Below, piece by piece: positions 21,527 through 31,850 of a stretch of 64,000 nucleotides of DNA. The notes below the pieces were generated by a model. That model had not been told where the DNA came from. It was given only the letters and a program-made list of their open reading frames with translations, and made no database searches. The position numbers and the translations under genes were made by a program. The DNA is from Mesodorylaimus sp. YZB2_4. Its lineage: Eukaryota; Nematoda; Enoplea; Dorylaimida; Dorylaimidae. The stretch spans positions 62,001 to 126,000 of the forward strand of contig JASANH010000253.1 in assembly GCA_030248295.1 (NCBI GenBank), written 5' to 3'. Numbering within the stretch: position 1 is the stretch's first letter; each line of letters begins with the position of its first letter.

Positions 21527-21879
21527 GTAAGGAGCGTGTAACAAGCTGCAAGACGATTCAAGGAAGCGGAAAATAATGGACAAATTAGTTTACCTGTACA
21601 GTATTGTGAGGAGTTGGTTTTTTGTGACACTATGAATTTATTAGGGCTACTCGTATTGTACCACGATCACGTTTGGAAAAACTTCATTTATAATCAGTCG
21701 CGTGCATATCATGATGTCTTTTCTTATAATTTTTGTGGGCCGGAGCCCGTTTCGCCTTTAGCCAGCCAGCAAACCTGCTAAGCTCGGCTGTGCGAGGGCC
21801 AGCACACACAGCAGCGCTCCTCTGCGTGCCTCTGATCTGAGCTGATCTGATTTATTCCCCAGCGAAACGCAGTTGCGCA
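21527..21879. repeat. LINE 3' side and shared 100-bp repeat
   Basis: Bases 21737-21835 recur inverted at 10538-10637. The rest contains no gene. It lies between the secreted-protein gene and the coding end of the LINE remnant (minus strand), so it may be the LINE's 3' untranslated part. Confidence 0.4.
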
Positions 21880-23057
21880 CTAAAATGCGGGGCACATGAG
21901 CATACCGTGTAACAATAAATGGGAAGTCAAAGAAAAATGTGAAACGTCTATCATTTTAAAAAACAGAAAAGAGTGTACAGATTTCCTGAACTTGCCATAT
22001 GACATTAATCTTTTTTCTTCATCGACCACAGAAAATATAAAGTTTTGTGGAATCGAATTCCATGAAATAAATGATGAGTGTTCAAACGATTGTTCGAATG
22101 CAATTGAGCCAGTTGGGTTTGGGGGTAGCTCAAGGTGATGGCTGCCATTGAGACGTGAACTAACCCTGCGCCCAGATTCTGACGTCAGCTTGAGTCGACT
22201 GTGATCGTAATCATGCTTGCCAGAAAAAAATTTGTGTAGTTGACACAGTTTAAGAATTTTTCTTCGATCGGCCATTGTTCTCCAGCCCCACTCTGATAGG
22301 GTCGTGGCGTAGTTTGCGGTCCAGTTTTTGGTAAAAGGCGCAAAGCGTACTCCTGGGTACGTTCTTATTCATCTATGTCTTCCTTAAGAATTGGATCGTA
22401 GATTTGACAGCCGTAGTCAAGCTTCACCCGAATACAGGCTTCAAAGACTGCCTTAAAGACCTGCGGTGGACAGTTTCGGCCTAATTTTCGGTGCAGTGCA
22501 CTGATCATTGATCGGGATGCAGATGAGATTTCGGAGACGTGCTCGCTGAATTTCATATCCGCTGATAAGGTAACTCCCAAGCACTTGACTTTTTCCGCAA
22601 CGCCCAGTGCCATGCCGTCAATAGTAAACTTTGGCGAATGACTGAGAGCACGGTGATTATATCGAAATACGACCACTTTACATTTTGAAGGATTCAAGTG
22701 CAGACCCGCAGACAGGAATCTCGACTGGATGAAATCTATTGCAGGCTGTAGAACTGATTCTGCATCTTTAAGCCGTTTCAGTGGAGCCAACATTGATGTA
22801 TCGTCAGCGAGTCCGAGAAGCGAAAAATTTGGAAATTGCGTTTCGAAGTCGATGAATATCAGGTCGAGGGCAGCAATTAATAAGATTGGGCTTAGCACAC
22901 TGCCTTGCGGCACCCCACTGACCACTCGATCCCTCGTCGAAGCACAGTTATCGACGGACACATATTGCCAGCGATCGGTTAGATAAGAATTCAGCCAAAT
23001 AAGAAGCTTGGGGGTATCCGATGATGATGGTGGTGGCGTGGCGGAAGGAAACAACAC
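21880..23057 (-). pseudogene. Non-LTR retrotransposon (LINE) reverse transcriptase, 5'-truncated
   Basis: The upstream frame (23057-22365) holds SYLTDR, VPQGSVLSPIL and LADDTSML, the thumb-side and catalytic blocks of LINE reverse transcriptases (LADD replaces the usual [YF]ADD), then AEKVKCLGVTL and an HLNPSKCKVV-type block. A stop at 22365-22367 and a frame change lead to 22275-21880, which has the family's C-terminal layout (RRKILKLC, then a WNSIPQNFIF-type motif). No endonuclease or upstream RT fingers are present. The 5' end lies next to the Gypsy element. It looks CR1-like or related, but I cannot fix the clade. Confidence 0.75.
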
Positions 23058-23299
23058 TGCATACGCCGGGGCTTTGAGACGAGTCGTCCGAGACCGTCTG
23101 CTATTTTCTCCAGTCCTGAGCTTGGTACCGTCGAGTTTGAAGCGGATTTGATCGTAGGCCAGGGCGACGGGGTTGAGTGGGCTGGGATGCGGTTGGTTCT
23201 GCCGATGCGGGATTGACCACCTCGTTTCTGTCCGCGCTCCGAGCTGCCTCCACAGTCTGTGACTTCTTCCTGTAGGACCGTTCGAGTGCTAATCGCTTG

Positions 23300-24600
23300 C
23301 TACCGTCCTGCACTGGTGACGTGGGACGAACAGATAATGGCGACGGTGACTTTGCTGCCGCTGGCTCTCCAATCTTGATCGGCGACGTTGGTGGCGTCCG
23401 AAACTCTGGTGACACACCTCGACCTGTTTTCCTCTTGCTGCTGCATCAATCGTGGTTGCATCACTGGTTTGAGCGATGTCTGCCCTGCCGACTGTTCCAG
23501 CACTTGCAGCTCCTGTGGTGCCTGTTGCATTATTTCCTGTGGGACTGATGGGGGTCCCAGCGTCGACGTCGTGTTGCCTAAATCCAAAAAAATTTCTTCG
23601 TCTTCCTCATCATTTCCTGGCGGTGATTGCCATGGGGCGTGACATGGCTTCAATCGATTATTGTGCACGAGTTTTCGTTGAGCCGTGGGCTGATTCCACA
23701 AGCGAATCACACTGTCCACCGCGCTTGGCTTCGCCAAAATGATGTATGGTCCTTCCCATTTAGGCTGCAACTTCTGTCCGTGCCCCTTGGGCACTGCCTG
23801 TAACCATACTAAATTATTGATTGGGAAATTTATGCATTCCTTATCCCTATCATAATGCCGCTTCTGTCTCTCCTGCGCTTTTTGCAAATTGCGGCGTATG
23901 ATCGATTTCATAGCTCCCAAACCTGCGGCAATATCGTCCGCATAATCTTTCGTTTTCTTTCTCTCCGTCATTTGCACCGACAGCTTTCCAGGGATACGTG
24001 GTTCCCGATCGAATAAGATTTTGTAGGGCGAATATTTCACAGATGATTGAACTGAAGACCGATACGCAAACAATAGGAACGGCAATGCGGTGTCCCAGTC
24101 CGTGCCAAACTGCTGCGTGTGAATGCCTAGCAGCGTTCCTAAAACTTTGTTAAAGCGTTCGGTCAGTCCATTGCACATTGGGTGATAAGCTGTCGTATTC
24201 TTTTTCTTGATATCGCAGAGCTGACAAACTTCCTGCATCAGGTTTGATAAAAACTCTTTACCTCTGTCAGATACTAATTCCTTGCAGCTACCATATCTGC
24301 ACAGAATCTCTCGCACAAACGCTATCGCGACTGTCCGTGTTTCCTTGTTGGGTAGTGGCACGGCCTCTACCCACCGCGTGAAGTAGTCCGTGAACACAAC
24401 AATATACTCATTTCCTCTTTTGGTGCGTGGCAGTGGGCCCATCAAGTCAACTCCAACTCGTTCCCAAGGGCCTGCTGTGGCCGGCATGGGCTGTAAAGGC
24501 GCTGTATTTTTACGCGCTGGGTTTTTAAAACGAGCGCACCATGAACACTGTTTGACGTATCTTTCAACATCCTGGAAATAACCATCGCAATAGTATCGTT
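23300..24600 (-). pseudogene. Gypsy integrase segment
   Basis: The main frame (24487-23300) contains the integrase core with all three acidic residues in context: GVDLMGP, SDRGKEF and GLTERFN. A chromodomain-free, Pro- and Gln-rich C-terminal region follows, with ELQVLEQSAGQ-type composition. The N-terminal zinc-finger part sits in another frame just upstream (24564-24760), so a frameshift near 24490-24564 separates them. A tail in a further frame continues to 23101. It would have inserted element DNA into the genome. Confidence 0.75.
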
Positions 24601-25648
24601 GTGCGACTTTTGCCTATGCCAAAATGTGCTGCAAATGCGTCGCTATGACACTGCTGCAGAATGTGGCCTGTCATATTCCGAGGAATGACCACTTGCAAAA
24701 CAGGCTCAGCATTCTTACTCCACCGCATGATATGCACCAGGAGATCGTCCTTCATGATGTAACGAGGTTTTTCCAACAAAAACTGACGCGCTAAATGCTC
24801 GTCTTTTGGCAAAATACCAGCTTCCGCGAACTCAATCCTGGCTTTAAGCATACTATCATTCCGTTGTTGCAAGGCCAAATCCATCAATCTAGCATGTTCC
24901 TCCCATACATTCAAATCTACTTGTGAGACTTCTCTTTCTATTGCTGCCATAGTGCTATCTAAGCTGGCTCTCGACAGGGCATCTACATTCGCATGTTTCT
25001 TTCCCGGCCGGTACCGAATATCAAAATGCATCCCAGTCAAGTTGGCAATCCATCTCGCAAAACGGCCTTCATGGTTTTTGTTCTTCAAAATCGACACGAG
25101 GGGCAAGTGATCAGTTATTACTGTAAGCTTCTGTCCATAATTATAGGGGGACGGAATAACTTCACAGCCCAATGTAGTCCTAGTCCTTCCAGTTCTGTGA
25201 CAGGATATCTCGTTTCACTGGACAACAAGGTCCTGCTAGCATATGCTACTGGGTGTTCCTGTCCCTTCTCGTCTAGCTGGGATAAGATTGCCCCTAGGCC
25301 TTCTCTGCTGGCGTTTGTCGAGATTATGAATGGCTTCTTAAAGTCGGGATAAGCCAAGATTGGCGCTGTCGTCACATGATGCTTCAAGCTCTCGAATGCT
25401 TTGTGCGCCTTCTCCTCCCATACGAATGGGGCACTCTCCTTGGTTAGCTCGAATAATGGCCTGGCTATCTGCGAAAAATTTTTGATAAAACGTCTATAAA
25501 ACGTACACATGCCCAAAAATCGGCGTACTGCCTTACGATCTCGTGGGACTGGCATGTCCCGTACTGCTCTCACTTTACTGTCATCCGTCTTCAGCCCGCT
25601 GATATAATATGCCCTAAGAATGGTATTTCTTCTCGTAAGAAGTGGCAC
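24564..25648 (-). pseudogene. Gypsy RNase H and connection segment
   Basis: Two overlapping frames (25648-25118 and 25172-24564) cover the end of RT (FLGMCTFYRRFIKNFSQIA), the tether and RNase H, ending in the RYRPGKKHANVDALSRAS motif. The first RNase H acidic position reads ISTNAS, where the family has TDAS, so the catalytic Asp is lost. A frameshift occurs at about 25120-25170. Confidence 0.75.
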
Positions 25649-25675
25649 TTTGGAAGCTTTAGCCGAAGCTTCACT

Positions 25676-26278
25676 TTATGGAGACGTTCCAACACCGCTT
25701 GCAGGCGTTCCTGATGGTCTTGAAAATTTGGTGCAAAAAATCAAAATATCATCCAGATAGACTAAGCATCTCTTATACGTCAGGTTTGCTAAAACCGCGT
25801 TCAGAAGTCTTTGGAAAACAGCTGGTGAATTCGTAAGCCCGAAACGTAAAACCTTGAATTGGTAGTGGCCCCGTCCAGGGACACGAAATGCTGTCTTCTC
25901 TTTATCACCTTCCTTCAGCTTTATCTGCCAGTATCCCGAGATAAGGTCTAGACTTGTAAAGAATTTTGCTCCAGCAATTGAATCGATCAGATCATCCATT
26001 CGTGGTAATGGGTGTTCGTCCCGTACTGTGATGGCATTCACTGCCCGATAATCGATGGCGAAACGCTACTCGCCCGATTTTTTACGTACTAAGCATATAG
26101 GGCTTGCCCAAGCACTGTGGGAGTCCTCTACTTGCTCTCCCATTTTCATCTCTTGAACCATTTTTTCTACCACTTCTCTCTGTTTAAATGGCAGCCTTCG
26201 AGGTGGGATTTGGACTGGCGGGTGATTTCCTGTGTTGATTGCATGTTCAATTTCGATATTGGCTGGTTTCAACTCCAA
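25676..26278 (-). pseudogene. Gypsy reverse transcriptase segment
   Basis: Blocks PPRRLPFKQREVV, SPICLVRKKSG, LDLISGYWQI, FGLTNSPAVFQRLLN and the catalytic YLDDILIF are all present. A TAG at about 26066-26068 falls where the family has an aromatic residue, between the two frames 26278-26066 and 26041-25676. The last residues before 25676 are frameshifted. The catalytic DD pair itself is intact. Confidence 0.8.
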
Positions 26279-26462
26279 CGTGCTAGAGGCGAAAATACCC
26301 TTCTTTGCCCATGATTCCAGAAAATCCCTGAACTGCTATCTCTCGGAATAGTTCACTAGTGGGTTATCAATTCTCATGTCCTCTATGTATTTCACAGGAT
26401 CTTCTTTCTTATCTGGTCTATTGTCCAGGTACGTGTCCGTTGGTACCACTTCTGCGACTTCT

Positions 26463-28916
26463 TCAATATAACCCAACAATGTACCAGAAGCAAATTGCAC
26501 TGGATTCTGAGATCCATTCATGACTTGTACTGGGACTCGCCCCTGTTGCATTCTTCCTACACCGTGTGCTACTAATAGCCACGTGTCCTGTGTAAAAGGG
26601 GTTCATTTGAGACTGCGCCTTATATTTCGTATCCTGTATTTCCTGGCATGCGATCACGGCTGAACTGATTGACATACGATGTGAGAAGTCAAACTGGATT
26701 TTTCCGAACTTCGCCATCAGGTCGCGTCCAATGACCACTGGCATGGGCAATCCTTCCAGTACCAGAAAACAATGCAAAAGCGTTCGGCTGAACAAATTGA
26801 CTTTACATATGACCATGTACTTGGGTGAAAATGCACTCCCATTTAAAGCTGTCATTGGTGTTGGATCACATGCTTTAATTTCAAGTTCTGGACAATTCCG
26901 TGTCAATGCTCCAAAATATCTCTCATTGATGAAACTTTTCCCTGCACCTGTATCTAACAGTGCTCGTGCTGAGATGTGAGCTTCTGGAAATGAGATGGAT
27001 GGTAATGCCGCAGGGACTGATGTGCGATCTAGTTCTGCTGCTGCTAGCTCCTGTACTGTTTTCTTTTTCTGACGCCAGAACCGATTCCTCAACTTCTTCA
27101 GCTTACATAATTCACCAAAAGTCCACATTCTTGTCAAAAATATTATGCGCAGACCAGGGCATGCCTTCGCTAAAGCCGAGATCGGCCGAAGCAAAGAAAG
27201 TATACCAGGGAAAATAGGCGGCCTTCTGATCACGATATCATTTTGCTGCCACGGATGATTCACGACTTTTCCGGTGGCGGACGTATGCCCGTTTCGCGCT
27301 CGATGCGAGCATCCAACGATTTGGGTGGCGGCAAAGTTAACCCACCACCCTAGAGAGCACAAAATGCCAATTAGAAATTTGCTAAGCCGGAACAAGGTAA
27401 AGAAACGTGGTTTTACCTCTGAAGTCGATGCCTCTCGACGACCTGGTGGTGCGTCTTTCCCCGAGTTTGTATTAGTCGTATTTAATGGCGTTAACATTTG
27501 CGGAGTGGTCAAATCTGGCGGGCTACTCGTGTTGTCCGGTGTCTGCGAACTGTTCGTGTTGCCAACATTAGCCGGCGTGGTTGGCGGTAACTGATCGGCC
27601 GGATTTGCTGGAGGACCCATTGGTGGGTTCAGTGGCTCTTGAGCGTTCGGTTCGATTGCCTGCATATCAAAATGGGCATATTCCTGATACGGCTCGTACG
27701 AATCGAACGTGCTACTTTCCATAGACCAACAGTCCCCGAAAGGCTCGAAAAACTCCTCGTCCATGTCCGTGACCTGCTCTTTTACCTCCGTTGCCACATT
27801 CTGAGAACCTAAGCTTCCAGGCTGCCAATTACGACCCTGAGAGCCATTGCTTGGGTTGGGATGGTAGGTACTTCCCTGACCTCCTCTATTTCCCCGACTG
27901 GGCATATTTCCCCTTTGATTCATATGACCTCTGTCACTTACGGTGTTACCACCCGAATTCAGCAGGACAGGTTCTTGTCCTTGCAACCGTGCTTTAGCCG
28001 CACCGAAATACGTGCAGGCGCGTAAGTAATGATTGGCATGACCGCAATAATTGCAACATTGGCCAGCGTTCTGCACAAAGCCTTGACGAGCACGATTCCA
28101 CAATCGGCATTGATCAAATGCGTGCGGGTAACCATCATATTTGCAGAGCTGCGGTGGATTCTGCTGCTGCACGGACGTACCACCTCGACCAACGACGTTG
28201 CCATTATGGCCACGGCCACGGGCGCGGCCACGAAAGCCTCCACGAAAACTGCCAGTAGTGCCGAGAACATCTGCCAAACTGGTCGACACGTCACCAACGG
28301 ACGGATTGGATATTATGGCTGAAGAGATGAGCGAAAATGTGCGTTGATCCATCTCAGCCGTTTGTGCGGCAGCTACTACTTCCTCAAGAGTACCACCCAT
28401 TCTCAGATAACTCGCTTTCCATAATTTGAAATTAGGATGATTTTTATCAGATGCTTTTAGACCTGCTACAAAACGTTCCTTCAAAACCAAATTTTGAGCC
28501 TCCTCCCGTTCTCTGGGATATGCTTGTTTCACCAACTTTCTTGACTCACGGAGATAGCCCGAAATGATCTCCTCTTTCAGTTTTTCCCTCACAGCGAACT
28601 GCTGGCGGAACAAGGCAATCTGATGCGGTTGAGTCAAATTAGCGATCAGGAAATTCTTAGCATGCTCGTATGTATCAATACTAACAGCTGCTGCTTCCTG
28701 AATTATTCTTCGTGCTTTACCCTGCACTGCCTTTTTTAATTATCTCAGCTTACGAGGTTCATCGATATTCTCTACTAAACTAGCCATGTACTCAAATTGT
28801 TCAAACCATTTTGACACGTCCTGTTCTTGATCGGACTACGGATTGGTTTGCCACATACGATAAAAAGGATCATTCATCTCAATTAGGGCAGCTATCAAAG
28901 CTTAGTTAGCCATCAT
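26463..28916 (-). CDS. Gypsy gag and protease frame
   Basis: A 754-codon frame (28727-26463) begins inside gag, whose natural start is probably the ATG near 28913 because the same frame continues upstream with three stops. It holds a capsid-like region, an Arg/Gly-rich stretch, a CCHC zinc knuckle (CCNYCGHANHYLRAC), a Pro/Thr-rich region, and an aspartic protease with ALLDTGAGKSF and VVIGRDLM. The frame after the protease runs out of register with the short frame 26551-26336 that leads into RT. Its length reflects gag plus protease, as in other Gypsy elements. Confidence 0.7.
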
Positions 28917-28972
28917 TCGAGAATTCCAAAACGCAAAACACTAAGAAACGTACTAAGACGGAAGTTTAAGCA

Positions 28973-29120
28973 GTGGGCTACACAGCACCTGCTTGCCAGC
29001 CAGAACGTGGGTTACGAGGCACCAACGTGGCTAGCTGTGGGCTACCAGGCACCAACAGCTTCTGCAATCGTGGGCTTCAAGGCACCAACGATGATATACT
29101 GTGGGCTACAAGGCACCAAC
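28973..29120. repeat. Tandem 20-mers beside the LTR (primer-site-like)
   Basis: Five copies of GTGGGCTACAAGGCACCAAC or close variants start at 28973 (degenerate), 29007, 29037, 29070 and 29101, spaced 30-34 bases apart. On the element's coding strand each reads TTGGTGCCTTGTAGCCCAC, that is TGG plus a sequence that could pair with a tRNA 3' end. They lie in the leader between the LTR and gag. Confidence 0.6.
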
Positions 29121-29180
29121 AGAGAAGATCAAAGGACGGTAGAATGTCCTCCCCCAAGTAAGACCGAGCGGCCCCCAAAA

Positions 29181-29553
29181 TGTAACGTAGTTTACTGGCC
29201 TAGCCTAATATGGACACAGTAAACGGTTACACTCAACAAGACTGCTTACCCAAAGATCGGGCTGGATATGGGCGGAATCGACGTCCGCTCGGCACACGGA
29301 ACATTGTCCAAACAGACCACTGACAACCAACTGAAATCGCTTAATACGAGCCGACGTACAAGCAAGAAATACGAAGACCACGAATGACTACGACTGCTCG
29401 AGCACCGCAGAACGGGCTCCTTATATACATTCCTAATACACAGGGGTATAGAGCACAACTAGTTCCCTGACCTGGCGCAGAAGAACAAATCTTACACACA
29501 ATAGACATGCCTAGGTCGATCAGCAAATCAGGCGATATGCAAATCACACTACA
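29181..29553 (-). repeat. Probable 5' LTR of the Gypsy element
   Basis: The stretch begins TGTAACGTAG and ends ...CACTACA, giving TGTA/TACA ends on either strand. It contains a TATATA block on the minus strand near 29430, and it sits exactly between the gag leader and unrelated flanking DNA. The outer limit is a guess because no second LTR is available for comparison. Confidence 0.45.
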
Positions 29554-30440
29554 CACTAAATATAGGGGGGGCTGGATTTCCCTGGCTCACAAGTAACAGC
29601 CAAAGTCAGGTTCCCGATTGGACTTTGATCCCAACGAATATTCGGTGGCTTGGTGGAAGGAAATAACATTGCACCTTTGTACCATTATTGACTGAGAGTC
29701 GAAACAAGTCTCCGATGACGCCACAAATGAGTTTCTCGTTTGTAAATTAACCAGCGTACAGTTGTTTATTCATTTTTTGTCAAAAAACCATCGATCACGG
29801 TTTTATATGCTATAAGTTTTTTCAGTTCTTCTTCAGTTCGCGTACATAACGCTGACGACAGCTGCGGAAGGAGCGGGCATAAATCGAGGTCTTCAGGAGT
29901 AGATTCTTCAAGCTCTTGATTGATCGATCCAGTTTTGCTGCCGCACGACACGTTTTAAGTCGTTCGTCAGAAAGAACATAGTTTAAAACAATCTGTCAAC
30001 AAACGATGGTGGAAGATGTCCATTGCTCAGGGCCTTGGCAAAAGCGCTGTCAATGTGACGTGCCGCTACGTGGATCAAGGCCTCACGCATGAGGCCCTCC
30101 TACTGTGGTTCGAAGTACGTGCCATATACGTATTTCATGCGGTGTGAACGGTGAATACGGTGTGTACACGGGAATACTGAGTTTATCGTGCGTCTCCTTA
30201 CCCGTGAGCGCGGTTTTGGCGGTTTGTTAGGAATAACACATGATGACGATGATACTGGGTCTTGGCGGCCAATAGTAAAACTACGTGAAAGTCAGAATCA
30301 CATAAGAAATAGATTGTAATTGATGGGGAATTTAGTTAAATGACAAAGCATTCTGAAATACGAGATTAAGTCGCGAAAAGAGATAACCGCACAAAGTCGC
30401 GATTTTAGAGAGGGTCAAGTGCGTCCTTCTTTGAGAATGG
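29554..30440. other. Spacer sequence with short LINE-junction similarity
   Basis: Bases about 29620-29700 resemble 23020-23080 at the other end of the Gypsy element (both contain a (C/T)GGAAGGAAA(C/T)AACA(C/T)TGCA-like block), which could be duplicated flank or a shared older repeat. A 61-codon frame at 29951-29766 is unrecognised. Otherwise I see nothing. Confidence 0.35.
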
Positions 30441-31850
30441 TTCTAGAGCCATTCTCAGCCCGCAGTCGCACTATGAATCATTCTCAAGAACGATTCTGGA
30501 ATTGTTCTCGAGAACTGATCACGAAAACAAATCTCGCCTTGAAATCGCACCTGAGATCAGCTCTCAAGTTTTTCAGGCGAAGTCGCATCTAGATCTGTTC
30601 TCAAGGATTTCATCAGCAGAAACTTTGCATATTGGCGCTGATATTCAAAATATCCACTTAACTTTCACATCAGACTTCTTGGATCTACTAGATTTACCGT
30701 ATTTGCTCGAAATTCTCCCCGGGGGGGGGGGACTTTTTCAAATGGGTCCCAAACTGGGGGAAAATAACCAAGGAGGGGAGGGGGAGGAGAATAAAACTCA
30801 TACATTTTCCAGATGCTACATATAAAGAAACTATTCTTCACATAGATATCAGTTATAGAAAGATAGACAGTCTAAAGCTTCCCAACAAGCACTGCTAACT
30901 GTGTTTATTTCGATACTTCTCTTCCCGTATTCATGCTGCTCATAGACGGAGTCACGATATCTTCGCTCCATCCACGTCTTCATCATCTGACTCTTCAAGG
31001 AAAACATTTTCTATCACGCTAACATCAATATCCTTTACATTTTCCACACCTGATGATTTTGTGCAGTAATTCGAATTCGTCCCCAGGGGAAGATTTCCAG
31101 AGGGGCACAATAAGTTCAGTCAGGGTCTAGACGGGTGAAAAAAACCAGAGGGGAGAATCCGGAGGAAATAAAGAGAGCCCCATAAGCAAATGACTCATGT
31201 TACTTAGGGCAGAAAATAGCAAAAGCGGAGTAAGAATTACCAAACATAATTAATCCGTATGATCTGCTGGGAAATCCGGAATAGCGGCCCGTATGCTATC
31301 TGCAGGTTCAGTCTCACCAGGGGCTCGTCAGGGGCATGAATCTCAGGGGGTGTGATAGAAAACCCCTCTGCACTCAAATGATCTCTCGCATTCGGGGTGT
31401 TTCTTATCATAGCTTCTTCATCTAGTCGGGCCTCGTCTTTCCATTCAGGCAGCACGACCTCCTTTTTTCTATGCGAAAATTGCGCAAGCAATGAAATCAG
31501 CTTTTAAAATGCTAAACACGCGTTCAATTACGCTCCGGGCTCTATTGAGACACCATTGAACTCAATTTCTGCGGCATTCATGTTACGATATGGAAAAACT
31601 TCTCATAATCCAAGGTGCTAGCGTATACGAGTGGTCATAATTTAGGATAGAACATCTTGCGAAGGGCAAGGGAATCTCGCGCAAATAAACACCTTCTATG
31701 TTTTCTAGATTTCCAGACCTTCCCCTCAGGTGCAGACATAGGAGGGAGTTAAAAAAGTTGGTATGACTGATGGAGGTCCATCTTCCGCGCCATTTGCCTA
31801 TATATTCTGCATGCTTGTATGATTCTGCGCACTCGCTTTGCATTCCGACC
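30440..31850 (-). mobile_element. Harbinger element spanning the IR2 spacer/right-arm boundary
   Basis: The transposase C-terminal half lies on the minus strand (31843-31500), and its downstream part extends to a terminal-repeat-like end near 30447 (GCCCGCAGTCGCACTA). The same family, in opposite orientation and internally deleted, is at 42915-43775. Relative to that copy this one carries extra DNA at about 30692-31185, bounded by ATTCTCCCC and GGGGAGAAT, including a G run at 30721-30730. Confidence 0.55.
31500..31843 (-). pseudogene. PIF/Harbinger transposase C-terminal half
   Basis: In one frame the segment reads SHTNFFNSLL..., then YDHSYTLAPWIMRSF, and after a frame change LNRARSVIERVFSILKADF. 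These match the family's 'GDSGYPL.PWLM.P' and 'N.ARS.IER.FG.LK.RF' blocks that surround the last catalytic acid. Stops lie between them. The IR2 boundary at 31648 falls inside this coding region, so the right-arm copy is contiguous and the left-arm copy (17684-17879) is truncated. Confidence 0.65.

Larger units (their letters stand above)
23101..29553 (-). mobile_element. Decayed Ty3/Gypsy LTR retrotransposon
   Basis: Gag, protease, reverse transcriptase, RNase H and integrase occur in that order on the minus strand, which is the Ty3/Gypsy order. A likely 5' LTR is 29181-29553 (TGTA...TACA ends), followed inward by TTTTGGGGGCCGCTCGG. No matching 3' LTR was found at the left end, where the coding tail passes directly into LINE sequence near 23060-23100. 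Stops and frameshifts in gag, between protease and RT, in RT, and around RNase H and integrase show the copy is dead. No envelope gene is present. Confidence 0.8.

Noticed and set aside
23388-23742. Ser/Cys-rich plus-strand frames
   Set aside because: They are antisense to the Gypsy integrase tail.
28973-29222. Plus-strand frame with repeated GTN/APT peptides as a repetitive protein
   Set aside because: It is explained by the tandem 20-mers in the retrotransposon leader.
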